Positions 35,578 to 45,722 are shown, counted from the first letter of the stretch. The stretch: 64,000 nucleotides of DNA from Nitratidesulfovibrio termitidis HI1 (GCF_000504305.1 NZ_KI632512.1:838388-902387); one strand, 5' to 3'. The notes: generated by a model not told the origin, from the letters alone. Made by a program: numbers and translations.

Positions 35578-38001
35578 TCAGGGTGTCTTTCCAGGCAAAG
35601 GTCGCAGGACCATCTCCCACAGCACGGCCAAGCGGACGTTAAAGATGTCGCCACGCCGGGGCTTGATGGCGAACGCCTCGATGGGGCAGGACTCCACATC
35701 ATGGACCTCCGCCACCTGTCGCGCCTTCTCCTCGATTTCAGCCGCAAGTTCCGCCAGTTCCTGCTGCACGAGGGCAAGGGCCTCCCCGGCCCGCTGCACG
35801 TCATCCCGCTCCCGCGCCACACGCCCGGCACTTCTGAATCCGGTAGCCACCCGCGAAACATTGCCCGCCGAAAACGTCTTGCGTCCGAAAAAGGCGTCGA
35901 TCATCGCGGTGCCGAAGGAAATCAAAGCATCGGCGGTCCTGGACTGCACATCGCCCTGCTCGCGCTCCAGCCGCCCCTGGGCCGCCAGCAGTTTCTGCTC
36001 CAGGCTTTTCTGGCGCGCAGCGTATTTGCGCCGCAACGCTTCCAGCGCCACACCCCTCCGCCCGCGCAGGGCATCCGCCACACGCACCTTGAAATCGTTC
36101 GCGGATTCGCCGGGGCGGGATTCCATCTTGAGCGATGCTGCGCGGTAAAGTTCCAACTGGCGGGACTGATAAAGAAAGTCGCTGAAGGACTTGTGCAACG
36201 ACTTCATGTCCTTCAGACGGGTAATGGCCACCGGAAGCTCATGGAACCGGCTGCCCGTCGGGGCTCGCGGCAGGCAGTCATCCTCCGCGAAGGGGATGTC
36301 CAGCGCCTCCGCCCAATTGGGACGGACAAAACGGTCGTCGAGATACAGCCGCAGGGCGATGTCCTGCTGTTCGTCTATGTTCCTGCCTGAGTCGTGAAAA
36401 CGCAACGTCGCCCGGGCGGAAAGCCACGGTTCGAACACAGGGGCAGCGCTCGCCATGGGGGGGAGATAGTAGCGCTGCTCAATGGCGTTCGCGACAAAAG
36501 GAGGCGCGCCGCCCGCGTCGTCGGCACGCCAACTGGGCGCCGTCGACGCCACGACGGGAACGGCGGCGTCGACATCGTCCGGCGTCACGCGCGTTTCAAG
36601 TGCTAGCCGCTTGATGTCTTCGCCCGCGATGGGGCCTTTCAGATAGGACATGGTCCAGCGTGTCTCGAACAGCAACGGCTCTTCCTGGTGCGCCGAAGTC
36701 AGCAAGAACTGCCGCCCCTTCAAGCGCGCCAGCAGGCCTTTCACCTGGGTGAGTTCCAGTTTTCCATCGCTTGCCCCGGCAATCCCCCCGGCCACCCGCT
36801 CCTGATCCTGAGTGGTTTGCAGCCGCCCGACAAACCATGTGCCGATATTCGCCAATCCCTTGTAGTCAAGATCCACCGGGTTCTGGGTGGAAAGAACCAC
36901 CCCAAGCCCAAAGGCCCTCGCCTGTTTGAGCAAGACGAGCATCGGCCTTTTGGATGGCGGGTTGGCTATCGGGGGGAAATACCCAAAAATTTCGTCCATG
37001 TACAAAATCGCCTTCAGAGACGGCGTGCCCTGCTGCCGCCGCATCCAAGCGATGACATGGTTGAGCAGCATGGTGACGAAGAACATCCGTTCCGCGTCCG
37101 AGAGATGGGCGATAGAAAAAATGGCTGTTTGCGGACGCCCCTCCTCGTCATAAAGGATGCGCTGGATATCCAGCGGGCGGCCCTGGGTCCACGCGGCGAA
37201 GGAAGGGCTGGCAATGATGTTGTTCAGGCGCATGGCCAGTGCCAGGCGATCGTTCTGCGGAAAAAAGCCATCCATAGGGAAGACCCCGATCCGCGCGAAC
37301 GGCGGGCTGACGATACCGCCGATGAGGCTTTCCATGGTCAGTCCTTCGCCCTTGCGCCAGTGATGCAGGAACAGCGAACTGACCAGGATGTGCTCCCGGC
37401 TTTGCAAGGGGTCTCCGTGCACGTCGATGAGGCTCAGCAGGCTGGTGACGGTGGAACCGACCAACGCGTTCAGGACATCGCCTTCCGCCAGAACATCGGC
37501 TGGCGGTGACGCGAAATCGCCCAGCACGGATATCGGCGTGCCCAGACTGGAACCGGGGGTATAGAGGGTGAACCTGGCTTTCCGCCGCAGGATGCCGATG
37601 CGTTCCTTTGCCTGGCCGTAGCCGAACAGTCCCTCCTCCCAGGTTTTCGATACCTGCGCGGCGTAGGCCTCGACGGTCAACCCCTTGCGGCTGGCCTCTA
37701 CCGGATCGACCCAGGGCTGGAAATCCGCGGGGGACAGCGAGGGAAAGGTAAGCAGCAGGTTGGCCATGTCCCCCTTGGGGTCGATGATGATCGAGGGAAT
37801 GTCATCCATAATGGCTTCCTCGATCAGGCCAATGCCAAGGCCTGTCTTGCCGCTGCCGGTCATGCCTATGATGGCAGCATGCGTAGTGAGGTCCTTGTTC
37901 CGGAACAGCAGGGGAGCCCGTGCCGCCGCGCCATCCGTGATATCCAGTTCCCGCCCCAGGTAGAAGAGACCTAGTTGTTCATAACCTTGCGTGACAGCCA
38001 T
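35578..38001 (-). CDS. HerA-like ATPase (DUF87 / helicase HerA central domain)
   Basis: An 807-residue P-loop ATPase of the HerA/FtsK superfamily. Walker A GMTGSGKT is at residues 46-53, IIIDPKGD near 73, Walker B ILYMDEIFGYFPP near 335, and a sensor-type STQNPVDLDYKGLANIGTWFVGRLQT near 375. The last third is strongly charged and helical (ALRRKYAARQKSLEQKLLAAQGRLEREQ), likely coiled coil. Such ATPases form hexamers that translocate DNA; members occur in repair and in phage-defence loci. GGAGG precedes the ATG at 38001. No obvious NurA, SIR2 or nuclease partner lies beside it. Confidence 0.85.
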   Translation of the reverse strand: MAVTQGYEQLGLFYLGRELDITDGAAARAPLLFRNKDLTTHAAIIGMTGSGKTGLGIGLIEEAIMDDIPSIIIDPKGDMANLLLTFPSLSPADFQPWVDPVEASRKGLTVEAYAAQVSKTWEEGLFGYGQAKERIGILRRKARFTLYTPGSSLGTPISVLGDFASPPADVLAEGDVLNALVGSTVTSLLSLIDVHGDPLQSREHILVSSLFLHHWRKGEGLTMESLIGGIVSPPFARIGVFPMDGFFPQNDRLALAMRLNNIIASPSFAAWTQGRPLDIQRILYDEEGRPQTAIFSIAHLSDAERMFFVTMLLNHVIAWMRRQQGTPSLKAILYMDEIFGYFPPIANPPSKRPMLVLLKQARAFGLGVVLSTQNPVDLDYKGLANIGTWFVGRLQTTQDQERVAGGIAGASDGKLELTQVKGLLARLKGRQFLLTSAHQEEPLLFETRWTMSYLKGPIAGEDIKRLALETRVTPDDVDAAVPVVASTAPSWRADDAGGAPPFVANAIEQRYYLPPMASAAPVFEPWLSARATLRFHDSGRNIDEQQDIALRLYLDDRFVRPNWAEALDIPFAEDDCLPRAPTGSRFHELPVAITRLKDMKSLHKSFSDFLYQSRQLELYRAASLKMESRPGESANDFKVRVADALRGRRGVALEALRRKYAARQKSLEQKLLAAQGRLEREQGDVQSRTADALISFGTAMIDAFFGRKTFSAGNVSRVATGFRSAGRVARERDDVQRAGEALALVQQELAELAAEIEEKARQVAEVHDVESCPIEAFAIKPRRGDIFNVRLAVLWEMVLRPLPGKTP

Positions 38002-38365
38002 GGTGTACCTCCGTGTCAGAAAGACCGGCCTCAAAGAACATGCTGGATATGTTGACGCAAAACGGCTTGCCGCTGCCAAGGTACAAACCGCCACGACCAC
38101 GGCGCGGCGCGGTGGAGAGCCTTTTACACCGAATCCGCTCCCGCTGGCGGGTAAATGCCGCGCGGCATTTCCGCGCCATGCACCAAGGTCCGCCGAAAAG
38201 ATGGAGATTCCGCCAACACGTCTGCATACGGGCGATGCGCCTCTTCATGGCCACAGACACCTTGCCACCATGGCGCGGCGCTACCCTTACCCCAACCGAT
38301 ACCCGTACGGTCCATGGAAAAGGCGTGTTCCTTCCCCGTTAGCACCGCATTGTGCGTACACATCA
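38002..38365. other. Gap between the HerA gene and the capsule locus
   Basis: About 360 bases, no gene supported. It should hold the HerA promoter on the minus strand and the end of the capsule transcript. No intrinsic terminator was recognised. Confidence 0.4.
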
Positions 38366-39886
38366 TCATGCGGCGACATGTACCGCACGCAGCCATTCCG
38401 TCGCAAGTTGATGCACGGAACTATTGCGAACCATGGGAGAAAGCACACCCGCGTGTCTGTTATCCCAAATAACATATTCAACGGAACCTTCAGGTTCCAT
38501 TGTATTCCTGTACACATGCTCCATGATCGGAATGTGGTCTCCAAACCAGCAGAGGCTTGCGGGAAACCGACAATCACCCAGAACATTACGCAAGGCTGCA
38601 ATCATTCTGTTTGCATTTCTCAAGTGGCGCAAATATACGGTAAGTTCGTCGCAACCTTCAGGAGGCGGTATGCTGTAGAGTGAGGAAACATCCTTGTCGG
38701 TGACCCTTTCCAGATGCAACGGGCCATGGTTCTCCATGGTAATTACGAAGATAAAGACGGGAGCTGTCCTTTCCGCCAGGATTTGCGCGACCTTGTCCGC
38801 CACGGCAAGGTCGCTTACGTAGGGCCCGAAACGCTCTGCGCCAGTAAACGCGCGAACATCAAGAAATTCGTCGAATCCCAGCCGAGGATGGACCCGGTCC
38901 CGCAGATAAAAACTTGCGGAGTAAGGATGAAGGGAGATAGTGCGGTAGCCAAGCCCCCGAAGAAAGCCGGCAACGGTGGGCACATTCCATCCTCTGACCA
39001 CGGTGCGGTACGGGTTGAAACGATGCACGCCCAAGCAGTCCTGCCGCAACGCGCTCAAAAAAGCGAACTCTGTACGCACCGTATTGGCGCCCCATGCGGG
39101 CACAGTCAGTTTGCCATGCGTCACGGCCTCGACCTTGAGCATATCGAACTCGTCCAGCACCTCCCGTCGAATACCGGCAAAGAGTGGCCGGGGATCGAAA
39201 AAAGACTCGCTTTGCACGGCCACAAGATTGGGCAACGGGCTGGCGCCCCCAGGCCGCAACACCACAAAGGGTGAGATGACGACCGGGAGATTGCGCCCCT
39301 CGCCAGCGTAACGCCACAAACTGGCGAGCAACCCCAAGGCGGCAACATCCTCCCGGGCATCGCAACGCACTGGCGGCCTGGCATGGCTTGCGGCGGTGAT
39401 TAGCAACAACGCGACGCCCAGCGCCACGGCGATGCCACCAAACTGCCCCGCCCAAGCGAAGCGGTTCGGCGGCGCCACATCCCCATACAATCCGGCCGCC
39501 ACCGCCGCGCTGCCTCCAAGTACGGCAAGCGCAAGCCTTCCCCAGCCCAGAAACGGGATATACAGACGCGGGTGCCGCATCGCATCCGTAAAGTACTCGA
39601 AGTCCTGCAACACAAACGGCTCGCGCAACACGCGGAATTTGGCGTTGTTCACCAGCACCAGCACCAGCAGAACAGCCGAAACCCCGAACGTGGCGAACCA
39701 CGGGCGGCCAAGCGGCAGCAAAAGCGCGCCATACGCCAAAAGCCACACGCCGCAGTGAAGGCACCAGGCCGCCGGGGGCCTGGACCATCGGGGCACGGGC
39801 GTCAGCAGCCTTTCGATGCCCACCGACAACGCCAGCCCGGCGGACGCGGACGCCAGCACCATGGCGAAGGCGGGTTCAACGGCCAT
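38366..39886 (-). CDS. LTA-synthase-like membrane phosphotransferase (RkpI/WcbQ type)
   Basis: A 506-residue protein with about five N-terminal membrane spans (to about residue 160) and an extracytoplasmic sulfatase-fold domain. The LTA-synthase signatures are LVAVQSESFFD (metal-binding Glu), WGANTVRTEFAFLS (nucleophilic Thr region), and late metal ligands VITMENHGPLH and CWFGDHIPIM. LTA synthases transfer glycerol-phosphate or related groups from lipids to glycans. Homologues sit in rhizobial rkp and Burkholderia wcb capsule loci. It is the last gene of the capsule run and overlaps the SDR gene by 11 bases. Confidence 0.85.
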   Translation of the reverse strand: MAVEPAFAMVLASASAGLALSVGIERLLTPVPRWSRPPAAWCLHCGVWLLAYGALLLPLGRPWFATFGVSAVLLVLVLVNNAKFRVLREPFVLQDFEYFTDAMRHPRLYIPFLGWGRLALAVLGGSAAVAAGLYGDVAPPNRFAWAGQFGGIAVALGVALLLITAASHARPPVRCDAREDVAALGLLASLWRYAGEGRNLPVVISPFVVLRPGGASPLPNLVAVQSESFFDPRPLFAGIRREVLDEFDMLKVEAVTHGKLTVPAWGANTVRTEFAFLSALRQDCLGVHRFNPYRTVVRGWNVPTVAGFLRGLGYRTISLHPYSASFYLRDRVHPRLGFDEFLDVRAFTGAERFGPYVSDLAVADKVAQILAERTAPVFIFVITMENHGPLHLERVTDKDVSSLYSIPPPEGCDELTVYLRHLRNANRMIAALRNVLGDCRFPASLCWFGDHIPIMEHVYRNTMEPEGSVEYVIWDNRHAGVLSPMVRNSSVHQLATEWLRAVHVAA

Positions 39887-40658
39887 AACCCAGCCTGCGG
39901 ACGATGCGGGATGAAACAGCGGCGGGCAGTACCGCCAGCCACCATGTTCCCCAGTTCAGCGGAAAGGGGAAGCTGATGCGCGCCCGGTCCCGTTCCAGGC
40001 CTTGCCGGATATGCCGGGCCGCTTTTTCGGGCGCCCAGAGAAACGGCTTGGGCCCGGGCATGCCGTCACACATGGCGGATTTGACATAGCCGGGCATGAT
40101 GACGCTGACGCGTATCCCCCGTGGGGCCAGCCACCCGCGCAGCGACTCGCCATATGCCTTCAGTGCGGCCTTGCTCGCACTGTACGCGGGGGTGAGCGGC
40201 AGCCCGAAGTAGCCAGCCAGGGAACTGAAAACGGCGATCTGCCCGCTGCCGCGCTCTAGCATGCCCGGCACCAGGGCGGTGATGACGGAAATGGCGCCCT
40301 TGATGTTCACGTCAAGCACCGCTTCGGCCTCGTCGCGGGGCTCGGGTTCGCCGTGCACACCGATGCTGGTGTTCACGCCAGCCGCAAGAATCGCCAGATC
40401 CGGTCCCCCCGGCGCACAGTTTTCATGCAGCCAGCGGCACAGTGTCCCTGTCTGGCGGACATCGCAGGCATGGGTCATGACGATGGCGCCGGCACGTCGG
40501 CACACCCCGGCAAGGCGTTCCAGCTTCGCGATGTTCCTGCCGTGCAGGTACAGGACGACATCCGGGCCGGCATAGAGTTCCGCCAATGCCGTACCAATGG
40601 CCCCGGTTGCGCCTGTGATCAGGATACTCTTCGCAATTGTTTCATTCCGCGCTGTCAC
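39876..40658 (-). CDS. Short-chain dehydrogenase/reductase (RkpH/WcbP type)
   Basis: A 260-residue classical SDR: nucleotide-binding GATGAIG near residues 16-22, the NAG-like motif ILAAGVN near 90, and the catalytic Tyr-Lys in YSASKAALKAYGESL near 160. It would reduce a carbonyl with NAD(P)H, perhaps the 3-oxo group made by the oxoamine synthase, as suggested for capsule-lipid SDRs. The GTG start at 40658 follows AGGAGG and overlaps the preceding glycosyltransferase stop by 17 bases. Confidence 0.88.
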   Translation of the reverse strand: MTARNETIAKSILITGATGAIGTALAELYAGPDVVLYLHGRNIAKLERLAGVCRRAGAIVMTHACDVRQTGTLCRWLHENCAPGGPDLAILAAGVNTSIGVHGEPEPRDEAEAVLDVNIKGAISVITALVPGMLERGSGQIAVFSSLAGYFGLPLTPAYSASKAALKAYGESLRGWLAPRGIRVSVIMPGYVKSAMCDGMPGPKPFLWAPEKAARHIRQGLERDRARISFPFPLNWGTWWLAVLPAAVSSRIVRRLGYGR

Positions 40659-42114
40659 GCCGCCTCCTGTCGCGCATGTCCCAGTACAACACCATCCCGA
40701 AGGCCATGCATGCCGTCAGACAAATGGGCAGCAGCACGATATTCCCCGTGCTGATGACAGCCGCGGTTGTCAATATGGAATACGCAAAAGAAAAAAACTC
40801 GCCATACCGCAGATAGACATCGATCTTCGGCTTGGGAGAACAGGCCTCGTCCGAGGATTTCGGAGTGCGGTTGAATTCCTCGTAAACCCCCAGCAGGGCA
40901 CGGATGCCGCCGACGAAATAGTACAGGGACATGGGCAAGAAAAGCCCGATGTACATGTACACACACCCAAGCGTCTTCAACACCCCCTTGCCGACGGCGA
41001 AATCCCTGCCCATGGGGGAGCCGACGATGTTGGCCACGCCCCAGACGGCGACAAGGACAAAGAACGCCAACGCGGCAACCATGAACCCTGCGCCCTCGAA
41101 CTGGAAAAAAAGGGCAAGCGGCAGGCTCAGCAGGAACAAGCAATAGATGGAGGCCAGCAACAGCGACGAAAACATCATGGAAACAGCATGCATGCGCTTG
41201 AGCATGGGCATCTTCTTCCTGAACATGCCGCCGCAGTGACGGAAGGCGCTGTGGATGAGCCCCCGCCCCCAACGTTCGCGCTGCACCCTGAAGGCGCTGA
41301 CGGTTTCCGGCAATATGGACATGGAGACGACATCCCGCAGGTACGCATAGTTCCAGTCGTCAAGCTGCGCCTTGTACCCGATGTCCACGTCTTCCGTGGC
41401 CGTGGCGGCCTTCCAGCCCCCCAGGGCCTCCATGCAGGCCCTGCGCCAGACACAGGAACTGCCGCTGAGGGATGCCATGTTGCCCGCCTCGCTCAAGCCC
41501 ACGGTGACGAACTGCTGATGCCCCATTTCCAGCGCCTGGAACTGCGTCAGGAAGGAAGCATTCCGGTTCTCGTAGTCAATGCCGGTTTGCAGGAAGCCAA
41601 GGCCAGCATCCCTGAAACAGGGAATGGTCTTGAGCAGGAAGTCGGGCGGCGGGACAAAGTCCGCATCGAAAACCGCCAGAAATTCCGCCTCAATCCGCGC
41701 AGCGCCGTAGCTCAGGTTCCCTGCCTTGGCGCAACGGCGCGATTGCCGCTTCAGGTAGCGGATGTTCACGCCCGAGGCCGCGCGCGCCTCTGTCAACGCC
41801 CTGGCCATGTCGCTGGTGGCGTCCGTCGAATCGTCCAGAATCGCTATTTCCAGCTGTTCCCTGGGATATTGCAAGCTGCAGACGGCGTCGACAAGCCGCC
41901 CGATGACCCCGGATTCGTTGCAAACCGGCAGCAGAACGGCCACCTTGGGATAAAAAGTCTCATCCTTTTCAGGCAGCAGCGCAATCTCCGAAAGTTTGCG
42001 CCGTTCAACCCGGCTGGAAATCCCGACCATCCGCAGTTCAAGCAGCACGTAAACCGCAAAGCAACAAATCACGAAGTAAAACATGAACTCCAGTAACAAG
42101 GCTAAAAACGGCAT
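40642..42114 (-). CDS. Processive-type family 2 glycosyltransferase
   Basis: A 490-residue membrane glycosyltransferase. An N-terminal span is followed by the GT-A domain with ILDDSTDAT, FDADF (DxD), TEDVDIGY and QRERWGRG, the D,D,D,QxxRW set of cellulose-synthase-like enzymes (closest in pattern to CslA/mannan-synthase types), then four to five C-terminal spans. It probably polymerises or extends the capsule glycan at the inner membrane. ATG at 42114 with GAGGGG upstream; a TTG one codon earlier is rejected. Confidence 0.88.
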   Translation of the reverse strand: MPFLALLLEFMFYFVICCFAVYVLLELRMVGISSRVERRKLSEIALLPEKDETFYPKVAVLLPVCNESGVIGRLVDAVCSLQYPREQLEIAILDDSTDATSDMARALTEARAASGVNIRYLKRQSRRCAKAGNLSYGAARIEAEFLAVFDADFVPPPDFLLKTIPCFRDAGLGFLQTGIDYENRNASFLTQFQALEMGHQQFVTVGLSEAGNMASLSGSSCVWRRACMEALGGWKAATATEDVDIGYKAQLDDWNYAYLRDVVSMSILPETVSAFRVQRERWGRGLIHSAFRHCGGMFRKKMPMLKRMHAVSMMFSSLLLASIYCLFLLSLPLALFFQFEGAGFMVAALAFFVLVAVWGVANIVGSPMGRDFAVGKGVLKTLGCVYMYIGLFLPMSLYYFVGGIRALLGVYEEFNRTPKSSDEACSPKPKIDVYLRYGEFFSFAYSILTTAAVISTGNIVLLPICLTACMAFGMVLYWDMRDRRRRDSAE

Positions 42115-42123
42115 CAATACCCC

Positions 42124-43218
42124 TCAGCAATCGACGATTTCACAAATATCCCGCAGGCGGTGCCCCCAGGTATGGGCGGAACGCACATAGCTGGCCCCTT
42201 CTGCGGCACGCTGCATATCCTGTTTGTCCGGACCGTGCCGCATACGCGCGAACGTCTCCCTTGCTTCCTCCTGACTGGATACGATAATGCAGTATGGAGC
42301 AAAAAATCTGCTTACACACAGACTTGGATTCGTCATGACAATGCCCCCACACGCAAGTATCTCAAGCAGCCTTCGTGAGCACATCGTCCCGGAATGCACG
42401 ACGGAATTCACATTGATAGACAAGACATGCGCCTTGTACAACTTTCCCGTCTCCCAATACGGCACGCGCGGATGCACGCAGAGCGCGTCCATTTTCGGAA
42501 AGCGGAATTCGAAATATCGCGAAAAACGATCATGGTTACGATCGAAAACATCAATTCTTGCCCGGGCCTCGTGCGCCGCCTGAAAGAGCATATCCAGGTA
42601 GGAGCGGCGTTCATTCAATATCTTGCGATAGTAGCTTCCGGTGAAACAGGCGCTCGATGTCGAAAAGCCGAAACCATCAAAGCTGTGAAACATGGGCTGG
42701 TAGGCAATCATCAGGGGGGCGACCGTCGTGCTTTCGGGAACGACCGCGCGATAGCGCGGGACACACGTCACGTCCGTCGTGAAGACATGGTCGAAGTGCC
42801 TGGCGACATCGATGAAGTGCTCGAAAAAGGCGGCGTCGTCCTTGTTCCAGAACACCGTGGGAATGCCCCGTGAGCGGGCGCACTCCACCACGCGCCGGAT
42901 GGTTCCGGGCGTCGTGAAGCGCAACCAGCGCGGCTGCCTGGCCAGTTCGTAGCGCCAACTCCCGTTGGAGCCATGGAACGCCGACTCCACGAACAGGAGG
43001 TCCGGGCGCCACGACCGCAGCACGTCGCGATAATTATCGGGCGTGACGTTCCTGACCTGGCATTCGATGCTCAGGCAGGTTTCGGTCAGATGGTCCGCGA
43101 TGAGCGCCACCTTCAACCTGCCGAACTCCCCTCGCCGGTCGGTCACGACCGGCGGCTGGGGATATTTGTAGAAGGTCGTGCTGAATTTCCGGACGAAACG
43201 ACCGATCACCAGATACAC
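42124..43218 (-). CDS. CgeB-like glycosyltransferase
   Basis: A 364-residue protein similar to CgeB-family GT-B enzymes (spore maturation protein CgeB group). It has RRVVECARSRGIPTVFWNKDD, a central ACFTGSYY that marks the linker, and the C-terminal donor region SRRLLEILACGGIVMTNPS. The acceptor and donor sugars are unknown. The GTG at 43218 lacks a good ribosome site but overlaps the upstream stop by 13 bases, consistent with coupling. Confidence 0.75.
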   Translation of the reverse strand: MYLVIGRFVRKFSTTFYKYPQPPVVTDRRGEFGRLKVALIADHLTETCLSIECQVRNVTPDNYRDVLRSWRPDLLFVESAFHGSNGSWRYELARQPRWLRFTTPGTIRRVVECARSRGIPTVFWNKDDAAFFEHFIDVARHFDHVFTTDVTCVPRYRAVVPESTTVAPLMIAYQPMFHSFDGFGFSTSSACFTGSYYRKILNERRSYLDMLFQAAHEARARIDVFDRNHDRFSRYFEFRFPKMDALCVHPRVPYWETGKLYKAHVLSINVNSVVHSGTMCSRRLLEILACGGIVMTNPSLCVSRFFAPYCIIVSSQEEARETFARMRHGPDKQDMQRAAEGASYVRSAHTWGHRLRDICEIVDC

Positions 43219-44531
43219 TCGCTTTGATTCCGCGGCCGCACCACATTTTCCACAAACGGCCGCCAGTTTCTATGCAACAACGCGTAGTCACGCGCCTTGC
43301 CTCCAAGCTCGACCAGCCTGGCGGGTTGACGCAAGGCCGCTTCAATGACCCCGGCAAGGCTGGCGGCATCGCCAGCCGTGAAAAACCAGCCTGCGGGGTC
43401 GCTGCCGAGTTCGTCGCGAAAAACGGGCAAATCCGGCACGATCACCGGTTTGGCCAGGGCCAGGGCCTCCACCAGTTTGATGGGCGGCACGATTTCGCAA
43501 ACCTTGAACGGCTTGCGGGGAATACAGACAAGGGCGCAGCCACGCAGGATTTCAAGCGCCTTCGCGGGCTCGACCCTGCCCGAAAACTCCACGCTGCCCC
43601 CCTGCCCCAACCGGCGCACCTGCTCTTCCAACTCCTTTCTGGCTTCGCCCTCGCCGACGATTTTCAGGCGGATCCGCACGCCCCGCCGCGCCAGCAGCGC
43701 CACCGCCTCGATCAGCGTATCGAGGCCTTCGTAAGGCATGATCGACCCCGCATAGCCGATCGTGTCGGCCTGCCCCCCGGAAAAAGCGTGGCCGGGCCGC
43801 ACGGCCGCGGGGTCGATGCAGTTGGGCAGCAGCGCCATGCGCTCCGGCCGCACGGCCCAATGCGACCGCGCATACCTGCCGAGTTCGCGGGAAATCACGA
43901 ACAGCCTGTCCGCATGCCGGGCCACCAGCCCTTCCAGTTCCAGCCCCAGTTTGTAGCGCGCGGTATTTGCAAACCACGGCATGCGCGAGGCGCGCGTCAG
44001 TTCCCACAGGCCGCGCATTTCATAGTGGAACGGGATGCCCAGGCTGCGGGCGGCCAACAGGGCCGGCAAGGCATTGGCATGATTCGAGGCCGCATGAATG
44101 ATGCCCACCCGCCTGGCCCTGGCCACCCGGGCGATCACCCTGGACGCCTGAACGGCGAACTGCAGCAGGTGGCGATTGTTCGCCGGCTGCCGGGCATGCG
44201 CATAGGCGATGCCGGCGACTATCGTCTCCTGCCCTTGCGGCTGGTCGACGCGGTCTTTCCTGTCCCAGGGGTAGCCGGGCCGCGTCAGCACATGGACGGC
44301 GGCCCCCGCATCGCGCAATGCGCAAAGCAATGCCTGGGTTCGCGTGGCATACCCCGAAATGTGATACGGCAACGAACTGGCCGGCACATACAGCAAGCTG
44401 TCCGCAACCGGCTCGTAGACCGGCCTTGCGGCCCGTGGCAGATGCCCGCACAGCCAGCCCATGCCCCATGTGGTCACGCGCCGGTCCAGCGCGAAAAACC
44501 ATTCGCCCTTCTTGAACAGCCCCAAGGTCAT
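43206..44531 (-). CDS. Family 4 glycosyltransferase (copy related to 48030-50624)
   Basis: A 441-residue GT-B enzyme. The acceptor domain begins LLYVPASSLPYHISGYATRT (about residue 45), and the donor half has IGYAGSIMPYEGLDTLIEA, LKIVGEGEARKEL and PPIKLVEALALAKPVIVPDLP with the nucleotide-sugar binding Glu. It shares its N-terminal signature and VLTRPG(Y/F)P motif with the large glycosyltransferase at 48030, so the two are paralogues. ATG at 44531 with GGAAGG upstream. Confidence 0.88.
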   Translation of the reverse strand: MTLGLFKKGEWFFALDRRVTTWGMGWLCGHLPRAARPVYEPVADSLLYVPASSLPYHISGYATRTQALLCALRDAGAAVHVLTRPGYPWDRKDRVDQPQGQETIVAGIAYAHARQPANNRHLLQFAVQASRVIARVARARRVGIIHAASNHANALPALLAARSLGIPFHYEMRGLWELTRASRMPWFANTARYKLGLELEGLVARHADRLFVISRELGRYARSHWAVRPERMALLPNCIDPAAVRPGHAFSGGQADTIGYAGSIMPYEGLDTLIEAVALLARRGVRIRLKIVGEGEARKELEEQVRRLGQGGSVEFSGRVEPAKALEILRGCALVCIPRKPFKVCEIVPPIKLVEALALAKPVIVPDLPVFRDELGSDPAGWFFTAGDAASLAGVIEAALRQPARLVELGGKARDYALLHRNWRPFVENVVRPRNQSECIW

Positions 44532-44560
44532 CTTCCTTCCGCACGCTGGCGTGCGCCCGC

Positions 44561-45511
44561 TCACTGCGGCAATTCCGCCCTGGCAAGATCCACGGTGCGC
44601 GTGGTCGTGATCTTGCCGTGCGCGTGCAGGTCGAGAAAATCCGCCGTCGTGATGATATCGTAGTCCTTCGCCAAGCGCCGGACCAGCTTCCGGTAGTCTT
44701 CCAGCCGCTTGTCGTCCCGATAGACACCATGGCCGTTCTCGTCCCAGTACAACAGCGACCAGGAATGGAGCAGCAGGACAAGAAACGAGCTGTCCCTGCC
44801 CAGGGTGTGCGGCCACAGGATACGCCAGGGCGGATTACGGAACCTGTGGGATACGGGAAATTGCAAGCGCCCCCACCAGTTGCGGCAGACGACGGGGTTG
44901 AACAGACGCTCCGTTGCCGGAACCTCGATAACCCCGTTGGACCAGCGGTAGGGATGCGGCGTCGGTTCGCCATAGGTACTCAAACCATTGGCAAATGCGT
45001 TCATCGAGCCGTTGAACGACAACGCGATGCCCGCGCCCTTCAACGCGCGAATCGTGCTGGCATTCCAGCGGAAGGAACCCGCGCGAAACGCCCTGAGCGG
45101 TTTGCCCGTGACATCCGAAATAAACCTGCCGAAGTGGCTGACAACAAACAGGGCCTTTTCCGGCCCGTACTGGTTCATGAAACGCGGTCGATACCTGAAG
45201 CCGTGCGGCTTCCAGAAATCTTCGGGAAGATACTCCGGGTGGGCATGCAACTGTACGTCCTGCCCGGCGACATCAAGCCAGCGCACGACATCGCGGATTT
45301 CGTCCTGATAGGCATGCGCACCGCAGACATCGACGAAAAAGACATGCCTGGCGTTCACTTCGTCGCCGATGGCGCACATTTCACGAATGCCGGCCGTGCC
45401 TCTGGCGTGCTGCCCCCAGACGAGATGCCTGACGTGCTCACCGGAAGCCCGCTTGGGCAGGGCCTCGGTGTCGACGGTGAGCAGGGCAAAGCGACAACCG
45501 CAGACACTCAT
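44561..45511 (-). CDS. Polysaccharide deacetylase-like protein
   Basis: A 316-residue NodB-fold protein: LLTVDTEALPK holds the first catalytic/metal Asp, VQLHAHPEY the metal histidines, and FRAGSFRW the Arg-containing motif 3. These fit carbohydrate esterase 4-type deacetylases that remove N-acetyl groups from glycans. No signal peptide, so it would act in the cytoplasm on lipid-linked or growing chains. A 210-base gap without a gene separates it from the previous one. Confidence 0.8.
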   Translation of the reverse strand: MSVCGCRFALLTVDTEALPKRASGEHVRHLVWGQHARGTAGIREMCAIGDEVNARHVFFVDVCGAHAYQDEIRDVVRWLDVAGQDVQLHAHPEYLPEDFWKPHGFRYRPRFMNQYGPEKALFVVSHFGRFISDVTGKPLRAFRAGSFRWNASTIRALKGAGIALSFNGSMNAFANGLSTYGEPTPHPYRWSNGVIEVPATERLFNPVVCRNWWGRLQFPVSHRFRNPPWRILWPHTLGRDSSFLVLLLHSWSLLYWDENGHGVYRDDKRLEDYRKLVRRLAKDYDIITTADFLDLHAHGKITTTRTVDLARAELPQ

Positions 45512-45722
45512 AATGCTGTATATTCCTGTATGATTATCATTTTTTTACACACATCGTCCATGAGCAACGGAAAGAGCTATTTTAGGAACAGTTTTTCTTG
45601 CGCACCACGGGCGGCTTGCATCGCCCCGAAAGCAACACACAGTTCAACGGTAAATAGCACCTGCTTCTCTCATAGCCAGACACTCAGCCATGTTCCAAAT
45701 GCAAAGGCGCTACTACCCAGCA

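Noticed and set aside
38050-38063. The 14-base word TGTTGACGCAAAAC, also found at 1421-1434, considered as a shared promoter or operator
   Set aside because: The match does not extend, the surrounding dyad at 1417 is absent at 38050, and no -10 box follows in either place.
43224-44663. A 479-codon plus-strand frame opposite the GT4 gene
   Set aside because: Antisense shadow: low-complexity Arg/Pro/His sequence, while the minus strand encodes a clear glycosyltransferase.
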